Shown here piece after piece: positions 1 to 11,178 of a DNA stretch of 64,000 nt. The position numbers were made by a program, and so were the translations under genes. A model generated the notes under the pieces. The model saw nothing but the letters and a program-made list of their open reading frames with translations. It was not told the origin of the DNA and ran no database searches. This DNA comes from Daphnia pulex (lineage: Eukaryota; Arthropoda; Branchiopoda; Diplostraca; Daphniidae): the NCBI RefSeq assembly GCF_021134715.1, contig NC_060028.1, positions 7,911,482-7,975,481 on the forward strand, given 5' to 3'. The stretch's first letter is position 1, and each line of letters opens with the position of its first letter.

Positions 1-82
1 AACATGGAAGCCTAATCAGTAATTAAATTCGATTACATTAGAATGATGGCCATTGGCAATGATTTAACTAGAACAGTATTAC

Positions 83-1725
83 TTCGCTGCCTTTAGGATG
101 CAAGGAGTTGTTGAAATCGCAAATCTGCTCCCAATTGTCACGAACTGCTTCCGGAAGAATGGGATCATTCGTGCTTTCACGTAAAGTCATACCTTTTGTC
201 CTTTCCCAGCGATCTAAAAGGAATCTGATAGGTGAATTAACGCACGTGATTCAAACACAAAATAATCAACTCACATTTGCCAACCCATCCAGCCGCAGCT
301 TCAATCACGGATCCGGTGTCGGTACAACTGTCATGGCAAAGCCAAAGTACGACTGGAGCAACAAGATCTGGTCTCATTCCTTCCATCATATCTAAGATAA
401 ACATAAGGAACATTATACTAGCACTTCGTTTCTCTATTTTTTAAAAAGGTACCAGGTGGTAGAATTCCCTTGGTTAGTCGAGATCCAGCCATAGGAACAA
501 TGGTGTTGCAATGAATGTTGTATTTTTTGCCTTCGATAGACAGGGTGTTGCTCAATCCAAGGAGTCCCAGTTTAGCAGCACTTAAAAGTTGATAAGACTA
601 CTATAAAATAACGGAATACAAATACTAACATGCGCATTCAATTTTACCTGTAATTGCTTTGCCCAAAATTGCCGTAAATTCCAGCAACGGAAGATGTCAT
701 GATAATACGGCCATAGTTTTGTTTTCGGAAATGGGGCCACGCAGCTCTGGTAGTAACGAAAGATCCGCGTAAATGTACACGATGAATCAAGTCCCAGTCA
801 TTATCGCTTGTATTTACCACGGACTTGTCACGCAAGATGCCAGCTATAACATAATTGGATAAAATGCAACTGTCGATTAAATTACTACGTAAAATGATAA
901 CGGTCGCTATTCAAACAACGATTTTAATGCCAACTAAAGATTTTCAAAACAAAACAAAGAAACAAAATAACAGTCCAAGAAGTTAAATGTAAATGAAATC
1001 TAAAATTTGTAAAGTTTTCATATAAAGATTTAAATAATTAAAAATACTGATGCATGAAAATGTTTGTGTGGAACTATTTGATAGCTTAATTGAAATCTTA
1101 GTTTATGAATATCAAGTAAATATTCCGGCCAGAATCATTTAGATCATAATAACTATTTGCAGAATTTATCATCATCTACAGAGTTACACTGCATATGGAT
1201 AGAGAAGAAATGTTCTTACCATTGTTGACAAGAATATCAATCCTTCCAAAGTTATCAATTGCAGTTTGTACTATCTTATCTCCTTCTTCAACACTGTTAT
1301 AATCAGCAACAGCTTTCCCTCCTATGTAAACAGAGTTAAATACATCTTATGCAAGAAAAGCATGAATTAGCGCAAAATAAAACCTTTAGCTTTGATTTCA
1401 TTCACAACAACATCAGCAGCTCTTCCACTACCCTCTCCACTGGCAGAACCACCTAAATCATTGACCACAACAGCAGAACCTCGCTCAGCGAACCACAATG
1501 CATAAGCTCTTCCCAAACCTGCATGAAAAAACATTGAAACAGTATAACATGTGGCTCTCCTATACATGATAAGACATTTCTTCAGTGTCTATGAATTGAA
1601 ACAAAATTCCAATACTGCACAACATTTTACTGAAATTAAAAGAAACCAGAATAAACTATTTCCTTACCACCACCAGCTCCAGTTACGACAGTAACCTTTC
1701 CATCAAATCGGAGTTCAGAAGACAT
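83..1725 (-). CDS. Mfe2: Peroxisomal multifunctional enzyme type 2, N-terminal part (runs off left edge)
   Basis: Seven exons are visible on the minus strand: 1668-1725, 1384-1518, 1220-1321, 648-843, 453-580, 275-391 and 83-213, all in continuous phase (about 289 codons). The start at 1725 gives [20 protein letters not shown], the classical short-chain dehydrogenase N-terminus. The cofactor motif TGAGGGLG, the NNAG motif split by intron 3 and the catalytic SNYSAAK (YxxxK), split by intron 4, are all present, followed by WVGKYRWERTKG, which is typical of the HSD17B4/MFE-2 dehydrogenase unit. In the family this domain is the (3R)-hydroxyacyl-CoA dehydrogenase of peroxisomal beta-oxidation, followed by enoyl-CoA hydratase 2 and SCP2-like domains. 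Those would lie left of base 83, after the donor at 82-81, so their presence is inferred. A stand-alone SDR is less likely because of the linker after the SDR core. Confidence 0.88.
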
Positions 1726-2464
1726 CGTTTAAGGTATGTGGTTTGCAAACAAGTGATTTCTAACGACTGCGTGGACGAAAAGATAGCTTCTTTCGTAGGT
1801 TTATTTAATATCTTGCTGCTTTAGATTCGATCAAAGTGCATGGACACTTGACAGTACCCGACAGTACCAAGATTGAAAACAGAAGACAGCTGATTTGATT
1901 AATGATCCTACTGCTCAGTAGGTGGGGTACTTGTTGAGGGAAATTATAAGAGGGAAATTAAAAAAAAAAGGAAATAACAAATCAGATTTTGCGTTGAATG
2001 GATTATAAAACGTCGAATTAAAAATAAAAATAAACTAATTAACCACTTTAATTTACTGCTATTCGCCAGACCCCGTCCTGGGGGTTTGGCACATTCATGA
2101 TCTTGAATGTGGTTATTTCTCCGCCTCTACATAGAAGGAGATTGGCATTATCGACTGATTGTTAACTTTTACGGTAGCCGATATGCAGTCTACACCAGGT
2201 GTTGAAAAAGGTGCTAAAAATGCAAGTCATGGAAATGCAGTGAATTCGATGCTATGCAAAGTAAAAAACTGATTTTAGTGGTTCAAGTCAGTTTATTCCT
2301 TAAAATCTACTCAGTCTGAGAGAAAGATACATTTCAGAGGAAAGTTTTCACCTCTTTTTGTAGTGCTGCCATTAAAAAACTGCATTGAGATAAAATGGAC
2401 GGAGCGAGAAAGACAACAATTGCAAAAAGGGAATGATTTCGCATTACAGATGGCAGAAAACAAA
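1726..2464. other. Intergenic region with Contactin 3' UTR
   Basis: The left side holds the Mfe2 5' flank. The right side is the probable 3' UTR of the minus-strand Contactin gene, with a minus-strand AATAAA at 2292-2297. I see no coding potential. The stretch around 1897-1925 has a second, decayed copy near 12.39 kb. Confidence 0.5.
2292..2297 (-). terminator. Probable poly(A) signal of Contactin
   Basis: AATAAA on the minus strand, about 170 bases past the Contactin stop codon. No better signal lies between them. Confidence 0.45.
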
Positions 2465-5400
2465 TCACGTGTACAAACCTAAATTATACGTAAATGTCTG
2501 GCAGATCGATAAAATAACACTGGCCAATAACACTAATATGGCCACATTCATTTGGACGGATGAGTTCACATCGCTGTCATCACCTGAAATTTAAAAAAAT
2601 AATAAAAGATGAGTTTGATCGTTCGATTTTAAACAGAAACTGAAATAAATCATAATCAACGATGACTCTTACCCATTCTAAACACCCATGTGGGCGACGA
2701 CATCTTTCCGTCACCTCCTTGAGAGTAAGCTAAGACACGAAGATTGTAGCGTTTGCCCCATGAGAGACCGGTGACATACGCTTCCAGCTTGCGACCAAGG
2801 GGAACGAGCGTATCGTTTGCCGTGGACATGTCTTGATCACTCTCCCAAACACGGACTTTGTATCCAATGAGCGGTTCTTCCTCGATACTCGGCGCTACGT
2901 ATCGCCAAGTAACGCGTACTGTTGACGGGTTTACTGCTACCACTTGAACAGTCGTAGGAGGTTTTAGCGGTGCCTTCTTGAACGTGCGTTCCAGGAAACG
3001 TTCACTTTGTGGTCCCTCACCTTTTTAAGCGAAACAATTGGTTAATGAGAATGAGACTGCTGAAAATCTTAAGACTAATAAAGAAAGCAACTTACCAGCT
3101 CCGTTGTACGCCATTACACGAACCCAGTAGTATGTATCGGGCATCAAACCAACGATCAGGGCTTCGTTTCGTGTACTTCGACTCAGATAGAAGACGGAAG
3201 CGTCTTCCTTGTCTTGACGACGCCAATATTTGATACGGAATCCAATCATGTTGCCTCGCATTTGCTTGCGAGATAAATCCATTGGGAGCCATGTCACGTT
3301 CAACGATGTCGAGTTGAAAGCTCGTGCGGCCACCTGTTAACATTATCATGATCAGCAATGATATCATTATCTTGACTAAATTCAATTTGAAAATTACTTG
3401 ATTGGGAGCCACTTGAGGAACGTCCTCAGCTGAATAAATGGAAACCTCTGGAGATTCTTGGCCACACCCGACATCGTTACATCCTTGAACTGTGATAAGA
3501 AAAATATAAGAATGTTAGTTTAGTCTGTTTCTTCCCATGTAGGTTCAAAAGCTGAAATTCAGTTTTAAAAGACAGATCGATGTCGTACCTTTCACTTTGT
3601 AGGGAGTGTAGTAATAGCGACGATTACGATCGACAGTGGCAACGAAAAGACCAGCTGAACGTGAATGCTTGACAATCTGGGATTGATATTCGGATTCCTC
3701 GGTCACGTCAGCATCAACACCAGCCAACCGGCGCCAAAAGACCTTGTAGTAAGTTCCCGAAGCATTCTGTTGCTGGCCAACAAACGGTGTCCATGTTATG
3801 GTCAAATCACCAGTCTTTCCACCGCCGCCACCGACATTGGTAGGGGGTTGGAAGATTCGATCCGGGCGTGTATTATATTGTGGTGATGGAATTGAGGATG
3901 GTCCGTAGCCAAGCGTATTGGCAGCCGAGATTCGGAATTCGTAAGTAGAATAAGGAGAGACAGTGTTGATAAGTTGGGCTTCTTTGCGGGAAGTCAGTCG
4001 ATCCACGTCTTTGGCTGTGATGTTCATGGCAAGGACACTCCACGTTTGATTCCAGTTGGTTCTACCTTCCACCATATACAGGCGGATGGGATCACCGTTG
4101 GTTGCACCATCAGTCCACCTGAGGACAGCTGACGATGAAGTAAGCTCCAAGACCTTATTACAAACAATACAAGTTAGAACAGATTCGAAATGAACTGAAA
4201 GGAAAATTTTAAATATTACTTGGACACCACCGACAGCTCCCGGAGGTCCATACACAAACAAGTGTGTTTTGGTGGAGATACGGCCGACAGAAGTCTTGGC
4301 CACACACTCGTATTCTCCAGCTTGACCCAATGTTATGTTATTGATTTCAAGACTGCCTTCTCTTGAGCGGATGTAGTGAGCCGCTTCCAAATTATCGTGA
4401 AAGTCGACGGGAGACGAATCAAACCGCAATGTAATTCCATTGTGTTTCCAGATGTAAGCCAAATCAAGGATGCCCTCTGCCGACGCTCGACAACGTAACT
4501 GTTCCGTCTGTCCTACTGTGGTGAGGATGCGGTTAGGAGGTTCCTCCACGAATACTGGCCCACGCAAAACAATGACGCGCCCTGTACTAGAATCCGAGCC
4601 AAACCTATAGACCACAACAAAAACATGAAAAACAATTGAGATTTAATCTGAAGTTATTATTTTTTCTTACCGATTTTCGGCAGTGCAAGTGAAATTTCCA
4701 ACGTCTTCCATAGAGACGGGATTGATAAGCAAGTGTCCAGATGGAAGAATAATTCTTCTTCCACCAGAACCAATAGCGAAGCCATCTTTCCTCCACACAT
4801 ATTTCGGTCGAGGTGCAGCTTCCGGGTTGCATGCAATAGTTACGTTTCCTCCGTCAGCAGCATAAATGTCGGATTCCAAAGGCCTTTGAGGAAACAAGGT
4901 AGTACGATTAAATAATTATACCAAGATAAAGCTTAAAGAATAAATGAAGAGAGAAGGAAACATACTTTTTAGCAAACGAAGGCTTTATGTCCAAGATTCT
5001 CAGCTGGCCGGATGAGTACCTCTCCGCAATTTGATTCGAAGCTTTGCACTGATACATTGCTTGATCACGGTCTGGGTCCAGTTTGCGTATAATCAAAACA
5101 TTTTCACGGATCTCGAAGCGTTCGCGATCTCCTTGCTCAAGCGAAAGAGGGTCGAGAACCTATGAAACGAATTTAAAAGTCGATATATAACGTTACTGTT
5201 TCAGTTTACGCATCAAGTCATTAGAAACCAACCTGTCCGTTTCGTAGCCACAGATAATTGACGTCGGGTATGCCAAATGCTTCACAAGTCCACAACAAAT
5301 CTTCGCCCCTGTCCATATGCATATCTCCAAGCGGAATTGTAAATACTGGTGTGGCTTGAACGCTAACTGTCACAGACCCTTCAATTGAAACCTTAAAAAC

Positions 5401-7049
5401 CGGAAAATGTTAAATTAAATACAGAAAAGAAATTAAGATTGCGAAATACCTTGTCATTGGTGGCGCGGCAAACATATTCTCCCATATCTTCAACTTTTAC
5501 TTTGGGTAAAACGAGAATTCGGTTGTAGTTTGTGATGACAACACCCTTAGGTAATGGAGCTCCTTTACGAGTCCAATTGTAATTAGGGACAGGGTAACCA
5601 AATGCTACGCATTCAAGTCGAACATCTTCACCAACTCTTGGGGCTTCTGGGAAACTCTTGGGGAAATTGTTTGGGAATTTGAGCTGTTGGTAATTAGGAT
5701 GCTGGCGAACTTCGACCGAAAAGAAAGGTCCATTACGACCGTTACTGGAAACGGTACTTTGCACATTGCAGGAATAGCGGCCTCGATCGATATTTTCAAG
5801 GGATGAAAAATACAAGTTTCCGTCGAAAGAAACAAAAGTTCGTGAATCCTCTTCTACGAAATTGGGGAAAACATCGCGGACCCAATAGTATTGGATATCA
5901 GGGAAGTATTGAGGAGGATCACAATAAATCGCTTTTCCCCAATGTTCAAGACCGTTTTCTGATGAACGCTTGAGATTGAATTCTCCAATGAAGCCAAAGG
6001 AAAGTTGCACACTCTCGGATACGATAGACCCGTATTGGTTGCTGGCTACGCAATGATATTTTCCTCTGCAAAACAAATTACACAAATATCAATATAATAC
6101 GACGTGGATAACTAACATTTTAATTTTAAAATTACCTGTCTTTGATTTCCTCTGGATTGGTAATAATTAGCAAACCACCACTGACAGTATGTCGTGGCAT
6201 TAGAAGCGGATCAATCCGTTTGGAAACAAGCTGGTCGCTTTCAAAATCTTCTTTGTACCATTGGAATTCTGGAGTAGGGTAACCATTTGCTATACAACTA
6301 AGGGTAACTTGATTCAATGTCTTCCTTCTGGTCAGATCAAATACCACAGGCACTGGTTGCCGAATAAAGTAAGGCCCACGCGGAATTCTAGTGATATCAT
6401 TTACAACAATTCCATACTGAAATGTTCTGTCTTCCACATCCAATAAATTCACCTAGCAAGAAGGATATTTATTAATACAAGAAAATTTAGAAATAATTTT
6501 TTGTATAAATACCTGATTGACAGGAATTTCACAGATATAAAGCAATGGGTCTTTTCCATCCACACGCAAAAGACCCCACTGTCTAGCTGAGAGTGAATAA
6601 CCATAAGATAAGAAGTCCTTTTCAAAGACAGTTTCTTGATTAGGTAAGAAGGCTGTATCAAGATTCATCATGGTAGTGCCATCTCCATCGTTGATCCATA
6701 CACCTGGGCTTTGTTGTCTTCCACTGATGTACCAAATTCTATGGCTGGGGTCATTCTTGTTGAGGTATGTTGTGATAAAACTATGTTCTTCAAGTGTGTT
6801 TACACTGGTTAAGTCAGAGTTGAAAGCTCTGCAGTACTGCCTAGCTTCATCTCTAGTTTTGATTGGGCTTCGAATGAATTTGTAACATGACGTGGCGTAG
6901 TGCACCCAAGATTTTGGACAGATTGCATCAGGATCATAAGTTTCACTTTTGACATTAGTTTGTCCAAATAAACTGTTGGGCGACGTTAAAAGTTGTGCAT
7001 TTGATTCCCAAACAAGGAATGTGAAGAGTAACAACGTGACAGGATTCAT
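2465..7049 (-). CDS. Cont: Contactin: C-type lectin, six Ig and four FNIII domains, GPI-anchored
   Basis: Coding exons: 6513-7049, 6136-6452, 5450-6065, 5233-5391, 4966-5159, 4671-4883, 4220-4604, 3589-4153, 3398-3489, 3096-3333, 2673-3020 and 2465-2583. They total 1261 codons in continuous frame. A 5' UTR exon ends at 7128 with GTAAGT. Order of domains: signal peptide (MNPVTLLLFTFLVWESNAQ), C-type lectin domain (first coding exon, CPKSWVHYATSCYKF to LLYICEIPV), six Ig domains (exons 3-8), four FNIII domains, then a short hydrophobic tail (VAILVLLASVILSI) that fits a GPI signal. This is the architecture of arthropod Contactin, an adhesion protein of pleated septate junctions that works with Neurexin-IV and Neuroglian. 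The C-terminus is slightly uncertain: reading through gives a dozen polar residues after the hydrophobic stretch, while splicing at 2479 would give a shorter tail. Confidence 0.93.
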
Positions 7050-7127
7050 TGCAGCTATCACTGTTTGAAAAAAAATAATTATGAATTAAAACGATGGCGT
7101 TGAATTCAATGAGATTAAATGACTTAC

Positions 7128-7200
7128 CTTTAACCAGAGAAGTTCGAAAACGAAATAAAAAGTAAAACGTTACTTTAAAAATTCATAGTGACAACTGCAA
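7128..7200 (-). other. Cont: Contactin 5' non-coding exon (approximate 5' end)
   Basis: A clean donor, AAAG|GTAAGTC, at 7128/7127 pairs with the acceptor at 7062/7061 (TTTCAAACAG), 11 bases before the start codon at 7049. The 66-bp intron matches the size of the gene's other short introns. The transcription start is not visible, so the outer boundary is a guess. Confidence 0.55.
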
Positions 7201-7753
7201 GTTGCCCAACAGGTAAACCAGGTAAACCAAACAACAAACTGCCAAAGCCAACACCCAAAGAAAAAGCTTAGCAGGTGTAGGCGAAGAAGCACATTTCAAC
7301 CAATTGCAGGTAAGACGCGATGGTTGCCAAATCGCCAAAATAACATCCGTCGTATTCGATGACCGATGATTTAAATTTTTTATTTTATTCATACAATTCT
7401 GCAAACCATTTATTCCGTTCGGAGTTGTACAAATAAATTTTGTGTGATTCAAAGTAAATATCAGATTGTGTTGAACTTGAACTTCGATATGAAAATTGAG
7501 TTACGGGGAATGGGATACCAAAACTGAAGCTGTCCACTTTGCTTCCGGTCTATACCCGGTGATTTTCTTGAGCTTTAAAAATTCACACAATTACAAAATA
7601 CATCTGTATTATTTTCACCAGTTAACACGAGTGCAAGTTTCCAGGAACATATGGTGAAATGTTAAAGAGGATCAATGTATGAACGTTTTTGGAAACAAGT
7701 ATTTTTAGGTAGATCAATTAATTGATCGTCAGTATTAACAAAATTTAACTGAA

Positions 7754-8424
7754 TCACTTGTCAACTATGATCTTGTGAATGCTACGCATATGACTCTGTA
7801 AATGAATTTTCTGGCGAAATGACCGGGAACAGAGGTCACATTTAAAAGGTTTCGTTCCCGAATGGATCCTAAAATGGGCAGCTAAATTGCTAGGTGTCGG
7901 GAACATTTTACGGCAGACTTGACAGCTGTAACGTTCTTTATGATTACGCTTAGAACTCATGCTGTTTGCACGCATGTTTTCATTCGGCCTTTTTGTCTTC
8001 ACTGTATGCTTAGAACTACTGCAGTTACCATTTTTACTAGTGCTTAAGCTTAAGTTGGTTGACAAAATATCTTCATCCTCATCCTCTTCTTCGTCCTCAT
8101 CGCAACGTAGACCAACGGAATTCCTACTAAAATTAGGGTCGTTGTTACTCAGTCCGCCATGCGAATTAGAGAAACCTTGAAGGCGTTGAATTTCAACCAC
8201 AGCTTCTGCGCTGTGTTTCCCACTAAAATTCCATGTTTTTTTCTCAAGAGTTGTCGAACTGTGAACTGTTGGAGCTCGTTCAGTTGAGGCCAAGGCGTTC
8301 GTTACTATGGAGTAACTTTGCTGTATACGAGACTCTTGAAAAACGGCCTCCATCCGGATGTCTGTAACTCCTGATGATCCGCTGATGGCTTGATGTGTGT
8401 TTGCGTCCCTACCTACAATCATTT
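7754..8424 (-). CDS. Two-finger C2H2 zinc-finger exon (probable last exon of a chimeric gene)
   Basis: An open frame of 222 codons after an acceptor (CTATTCAG at 8426/8425). It ends in two adjacent C2H2 fingers, YSCQVC...HFRIH and FKCDLC...HMRSIH, joined by a TKPFK linker. The fingers are preceded by a basic Ser/Lys/Arg stretch and an Asp/Glu run (DEDEEEDEDED, near 8060-8105). A methionine follows two bases after the acceptor, so this could be a gene with a 5' UTR intron. Those two bases also complete a codon with the donor at 8678, which would join it in frame to the exons at 8679-9349. Likely a nuclear DNA-binding protein (family inference); target unknown. A frameshifted copy lies at 10167-10926. 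I do not recognise an orthologue. Confidence 0.7.
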
Positions 8425-8678
8425 CTGAATAGAAAAACAGTCAGTAAATATCATAAACAGAATAAAAATTCCTCAAGAGTATTGACAAGCAAGCTCCACA
8501 ATTAAATCCTTAGAGTAGAACCCCGCTAAAAAAGGCACCCCGCAAAGGGATGAGATTATAAGAGAACCCCCCAAAATTGTTGTGACGTCAACTGAATCAG
8601 TCTTGACGTCACATCAAAAGAAAAAATGGAGCCAATTGGGCATCAATCAAGTCTAGACGGAAATACAATAATAAATAC

Positions 8679-9349
8679 CCTGCTTGTTGTCATTAGTTTT
8701 TGGCCGCTTTGGCCTTCCAGTCGAATCATCCGAGGTCCCGGGCGTCTCTGTTGCTGCACGTTTCCTTTTGGCATTTCGATTTTCTTTTACAATTGATTAC
8801 ACAATTACACGAGGTTATTAGATCTTATATAATAGCAAAAGAGACGTTTGAATCTAAACGGATGTACATACCTGTTCCGGCGGAATTGAAAGTGGTCCAC
8901 GCCAAAAATGCGCCGTTCATGGCAACATTAGTCAATTGCTCTTCCAATACGCTTCCGTTGAGCCCAATCACGCCGAGCCCAGCGCTGACACCAAGGCTGA
9001 CGCCAAGGCATCCATCGCCCAACACGTTGATGCCTGCCGCAAGCCAAGAAAGGGATTTTCTGGGAGTCTTGATTACCCGGGCGATACCGTGCAACTGTGG
9101 CTCTCCATTGGCGTAAAAGGTAAGATCGGCAGCAGCGCCAGCAGCGGTTGCTGCGGCTACAGCTCCGGCAGGACCTGCCAACGCACCGGCGACTCCTGCT
9201 CCCAAGACGACTGTAGTGCGTGTGGCTGACCGAACGGCTGCGTCACCTCTTTCCGTGTCACCGCACGCATAGTGGACCATTCCCTTGATGTGGCCAACTA
9301 TTGGTACGGAGTTGACCACTTGGTTGACCACGTCGCCCAACAAGCCCAT
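8679..9349 (-). CDS. Gly/Ala-rich hydrophobic protein exons, possibly spliced to the zinc-finger exon
   Basis: Exon A (8872-9368, ATG at 9349) has a clear acceptor at 9370/9369 and donor GTATGT at 8871. It encodes about 159 residues starting MGLLGDVVNQVVNSVPIVG, with a HYACGDTERGD motif, a long Gly/Ala/Val hydrophobic segment near residues 48-78 and a second one near 110-135. I recall similar unnamed proteins in other animals, but have no family name to offer. Exon B (8679-8753, or from 8747 with the alternative acceptor, same frame) encodes a polar linker with TGRPKRPK, a possible nuclear-localisation or AT-hook-like sequence. Exon B either continues into a stop at 8653-8655 or splices at GTATTT (8678) to the zinc-finger exon. 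A, B and C together make exactly 408 codons. Exon A is firm; exon B's acceptor has a weak pyrimidine tract. Confidence 0.6.
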
Positions 9350-9617
9350 GCTTCTAATATCCAAGTCACTTGAAAATAAAGAGAAGAGTAAGTAGGTGAT
9401 GGAGCTGACGAGATCGGTAGCGATACTAAAGTGGGAACAATTGCAGAGCAATTATAGACACAACGTTTAGCTAAATAGCGATGATTAGCCAACGTCGGGT
9501 TTACGGAACAAGGCATCGCAATCCTAGAGCAATATCATTTTTCAAAAGAAAATTGGGTCGTTAGCGTACTGTATAAGCAGTCCTTTTTTTGGCTCAAGCA
9601 ACGGTTCGCTGAATTTA

Positions 9618-9642
9618 CCCCCCCCCCCCCCCCCCCCCCCCC
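9618..9642. repeat. Poly-C run of 25
   Basis: An uninterrupted tract of 25 cytosines in intergenic DNA, by far the longest homopolymer in the window. It may be length-variable or an assembly artefact. Confidence 0.9.
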
Positions 9643-9822
9643 GACGTCATCCCATTTTCGTTTCGTTCATATCAATGTGTGCACCTTATAGGGCGGGGCA
9701 GTTAGGTAATTTTACAATCATTCTTTAGTCTCAGCCGTATTGGTTTTAATTGGAAATGCATTCAATCGGCATCGAACTTGAAATTCTAATTAAAATCAAA
9801 CAAACACTAAGAGTCGAATTTG

Positions 9823-10058
9823 TTTGCGCCAAAGGACTCCAGAGACATTACGTTGAAGTCGTCAAGGACACGACTCTGATTTTTTTTTCCTTCCCCTACT
9901 TGACTTTTGCGAGATTCAGTTAGCCCTGTATTAACACCTCCCAGTTGCTGGTAATATTTTGATGGTGACTTCTTCGAAATCAGTGTCACTCTTCGACCAG
10001 ATGCTGACAATGTTGAACATTTCCCAACAAATCGTAGACCTGAATTCCTGGCAATGCA
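9823..10058. repeat. Direct repeat, left copy, flanking the zinc-finger pseudogene
   Basis: From about 9830 (AGGACTCC...) to about 10058 (...GCAGCGACGTAT) the sequence matches 11018-11178 at high identity, including the shared GAGATTCAGTTAGCCCTGTA. The left copy has roughly 80 additional bases before GCAGCGACGTAT. No terminal inverted repeats or coding potential seen. Confidence 0.75.
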
Positions 10059-10166
10059 GCGACGTATTTTATTCATACAATTCTGCAAACCATTTCGTCC
10101 GTTCGGAGTTGTAAATCAATTTATTGATCGTCAGTTTTAACAAAATTTAACTGAATCACTTGTCAA

Positions 10167-10926
10167 CTATGAACTTGTGACTGCTACGCATACTGTATGT
10201 TTCTGTAAATGAATTTTCTGGCGAAATGACCGGGAACAGAGGTCACATTTAAAAGGTTTCGTTCCCGAATGGATCCTAAAATGGGCAGCAAAATTGCTAG
10301 GTGTCGGGAACATTTTACGGCAGACTTGACAGCTGTAACGTTCTTTACGATTACGCTTAGAACTCTTGCTGTTTGCACGCATGCTTCCATTCGGCCTTTT
10401 TGTCTTCACTGCATGCTTAGAACTAATGCAGTTACCATTTTTACTAGTACTTAAGTTGGTTGACAAAATATCTTCATCCTCATCCTCTTCTTCGTCCTCA
10501 TCGCAAGTCGCAACGTAGACCAACAGAAAAATTCCTATTAAAATTCGGATCGTTGTTTCTCAGTTGGCCATGCGAATTAGAGAAACCTTGAAGTCTTTGA
10601 ATTTCAGCCACAGCTGCTGCCCTGGGTTTCCTACTTAAATTCCATGTTTTGTTCTCAAGAGTTGACGAACTGTGAACTGTTGGAGCTCGTTCAGATGAGG
10701 CCAAGGCGTTCGTTACACCCAAATGAGAAGGTAAAACTATAGTGTAACTTTTCTGAACGAAACTCTCTTGAAGAATGGTCCCCGGATATGTGCGCCTCGG
10801 ATCCGCACTTATTCCCGTTCCTATGTCCGGTAGAAGCATTTTGTCCGCAAGATTCATCCGCTTGTCTGTAACTCCTGATGATCCACTGTTGGCTTGATGT
10901 GAGTACTCGTCCCTACCTACAATCAT
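10167..10926 (-). pseudogene. Frameshifted duplicate of the C2H2 zinc-finger exon
   Basis: A diverged copy of the 7754-8422 exon, starting with the same MIVGRD. Differences that break it: a 7-base insertion after GLRCD (near 10505-10512, a TCGCAAG/TCGCAAC tandem slip) shifts the frame just before the acidic run, and a net 5-base insertion near 10190-10200 shifts the end of finger 2 so that its second histidine is lost (KHTVCV instead of SHMRSIH). It also carries in-frame segments that copy A lacks (for example NLADKMLLPDIG), so copy A or a third relative has lost sequence. The acceptor before the ATG is preserved, but no upstream exons are near. Homology ends at about 10941, just inside the intron, and about 10070 on the other side. 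Probably not functional. Confidence 0.8.
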
Positions 10927-11017
10927 TTCTGAAAAGAAAAACAGAGTCTCATTTTCTGCAGAATTTGCCTCCGCCGTCGTTAGTTGACGCTGTAATCTTA
11001 TTTTAAATTCGAATTAA

Positions 11018-11178
11018 GGACTCCTAAGACATTACATTGAAGTTGTCAAGGACATGAATCTGATTTTTTTGCCTTCCCCTACTTGACTTTGCGAGATTCA
11101 GTTAGCCCTGTATTTACCAAGTATAAACACCTCCCAGTTGCTGGCAATACCTTTGATGGTGACTTATGCAGCGACGTA
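11018..11178. repeat. Direct repeat, right copy
   Basis: Partner of 9823-10058 in the same orientation, with scattered substitutions, a small insertion (CCAAGTATAA after TATTTA) and about 80 bases missing before GCAGCGACGTAT. The pair brackets the zinc-finger pseudogene. Confidence 0.75.

Noticed and set aside
7183..7452. Minus-strand ORF of 89 codons with a hydrophobic C-terminus upstream of Contactin
   Set aside because: It overlaps the Contactin 5' UTR region and its start lies in the block duplicated at 10.07-10.11 kb, where the frame is not kept. No conserved motif.
8936..9229. Plus-strand ORF opposite the hydrophobic protein exon
   Set aside because: Antisense shadow of 8872-9349; the minus strand has proper splice sites and a regular hydrophobic pattern.
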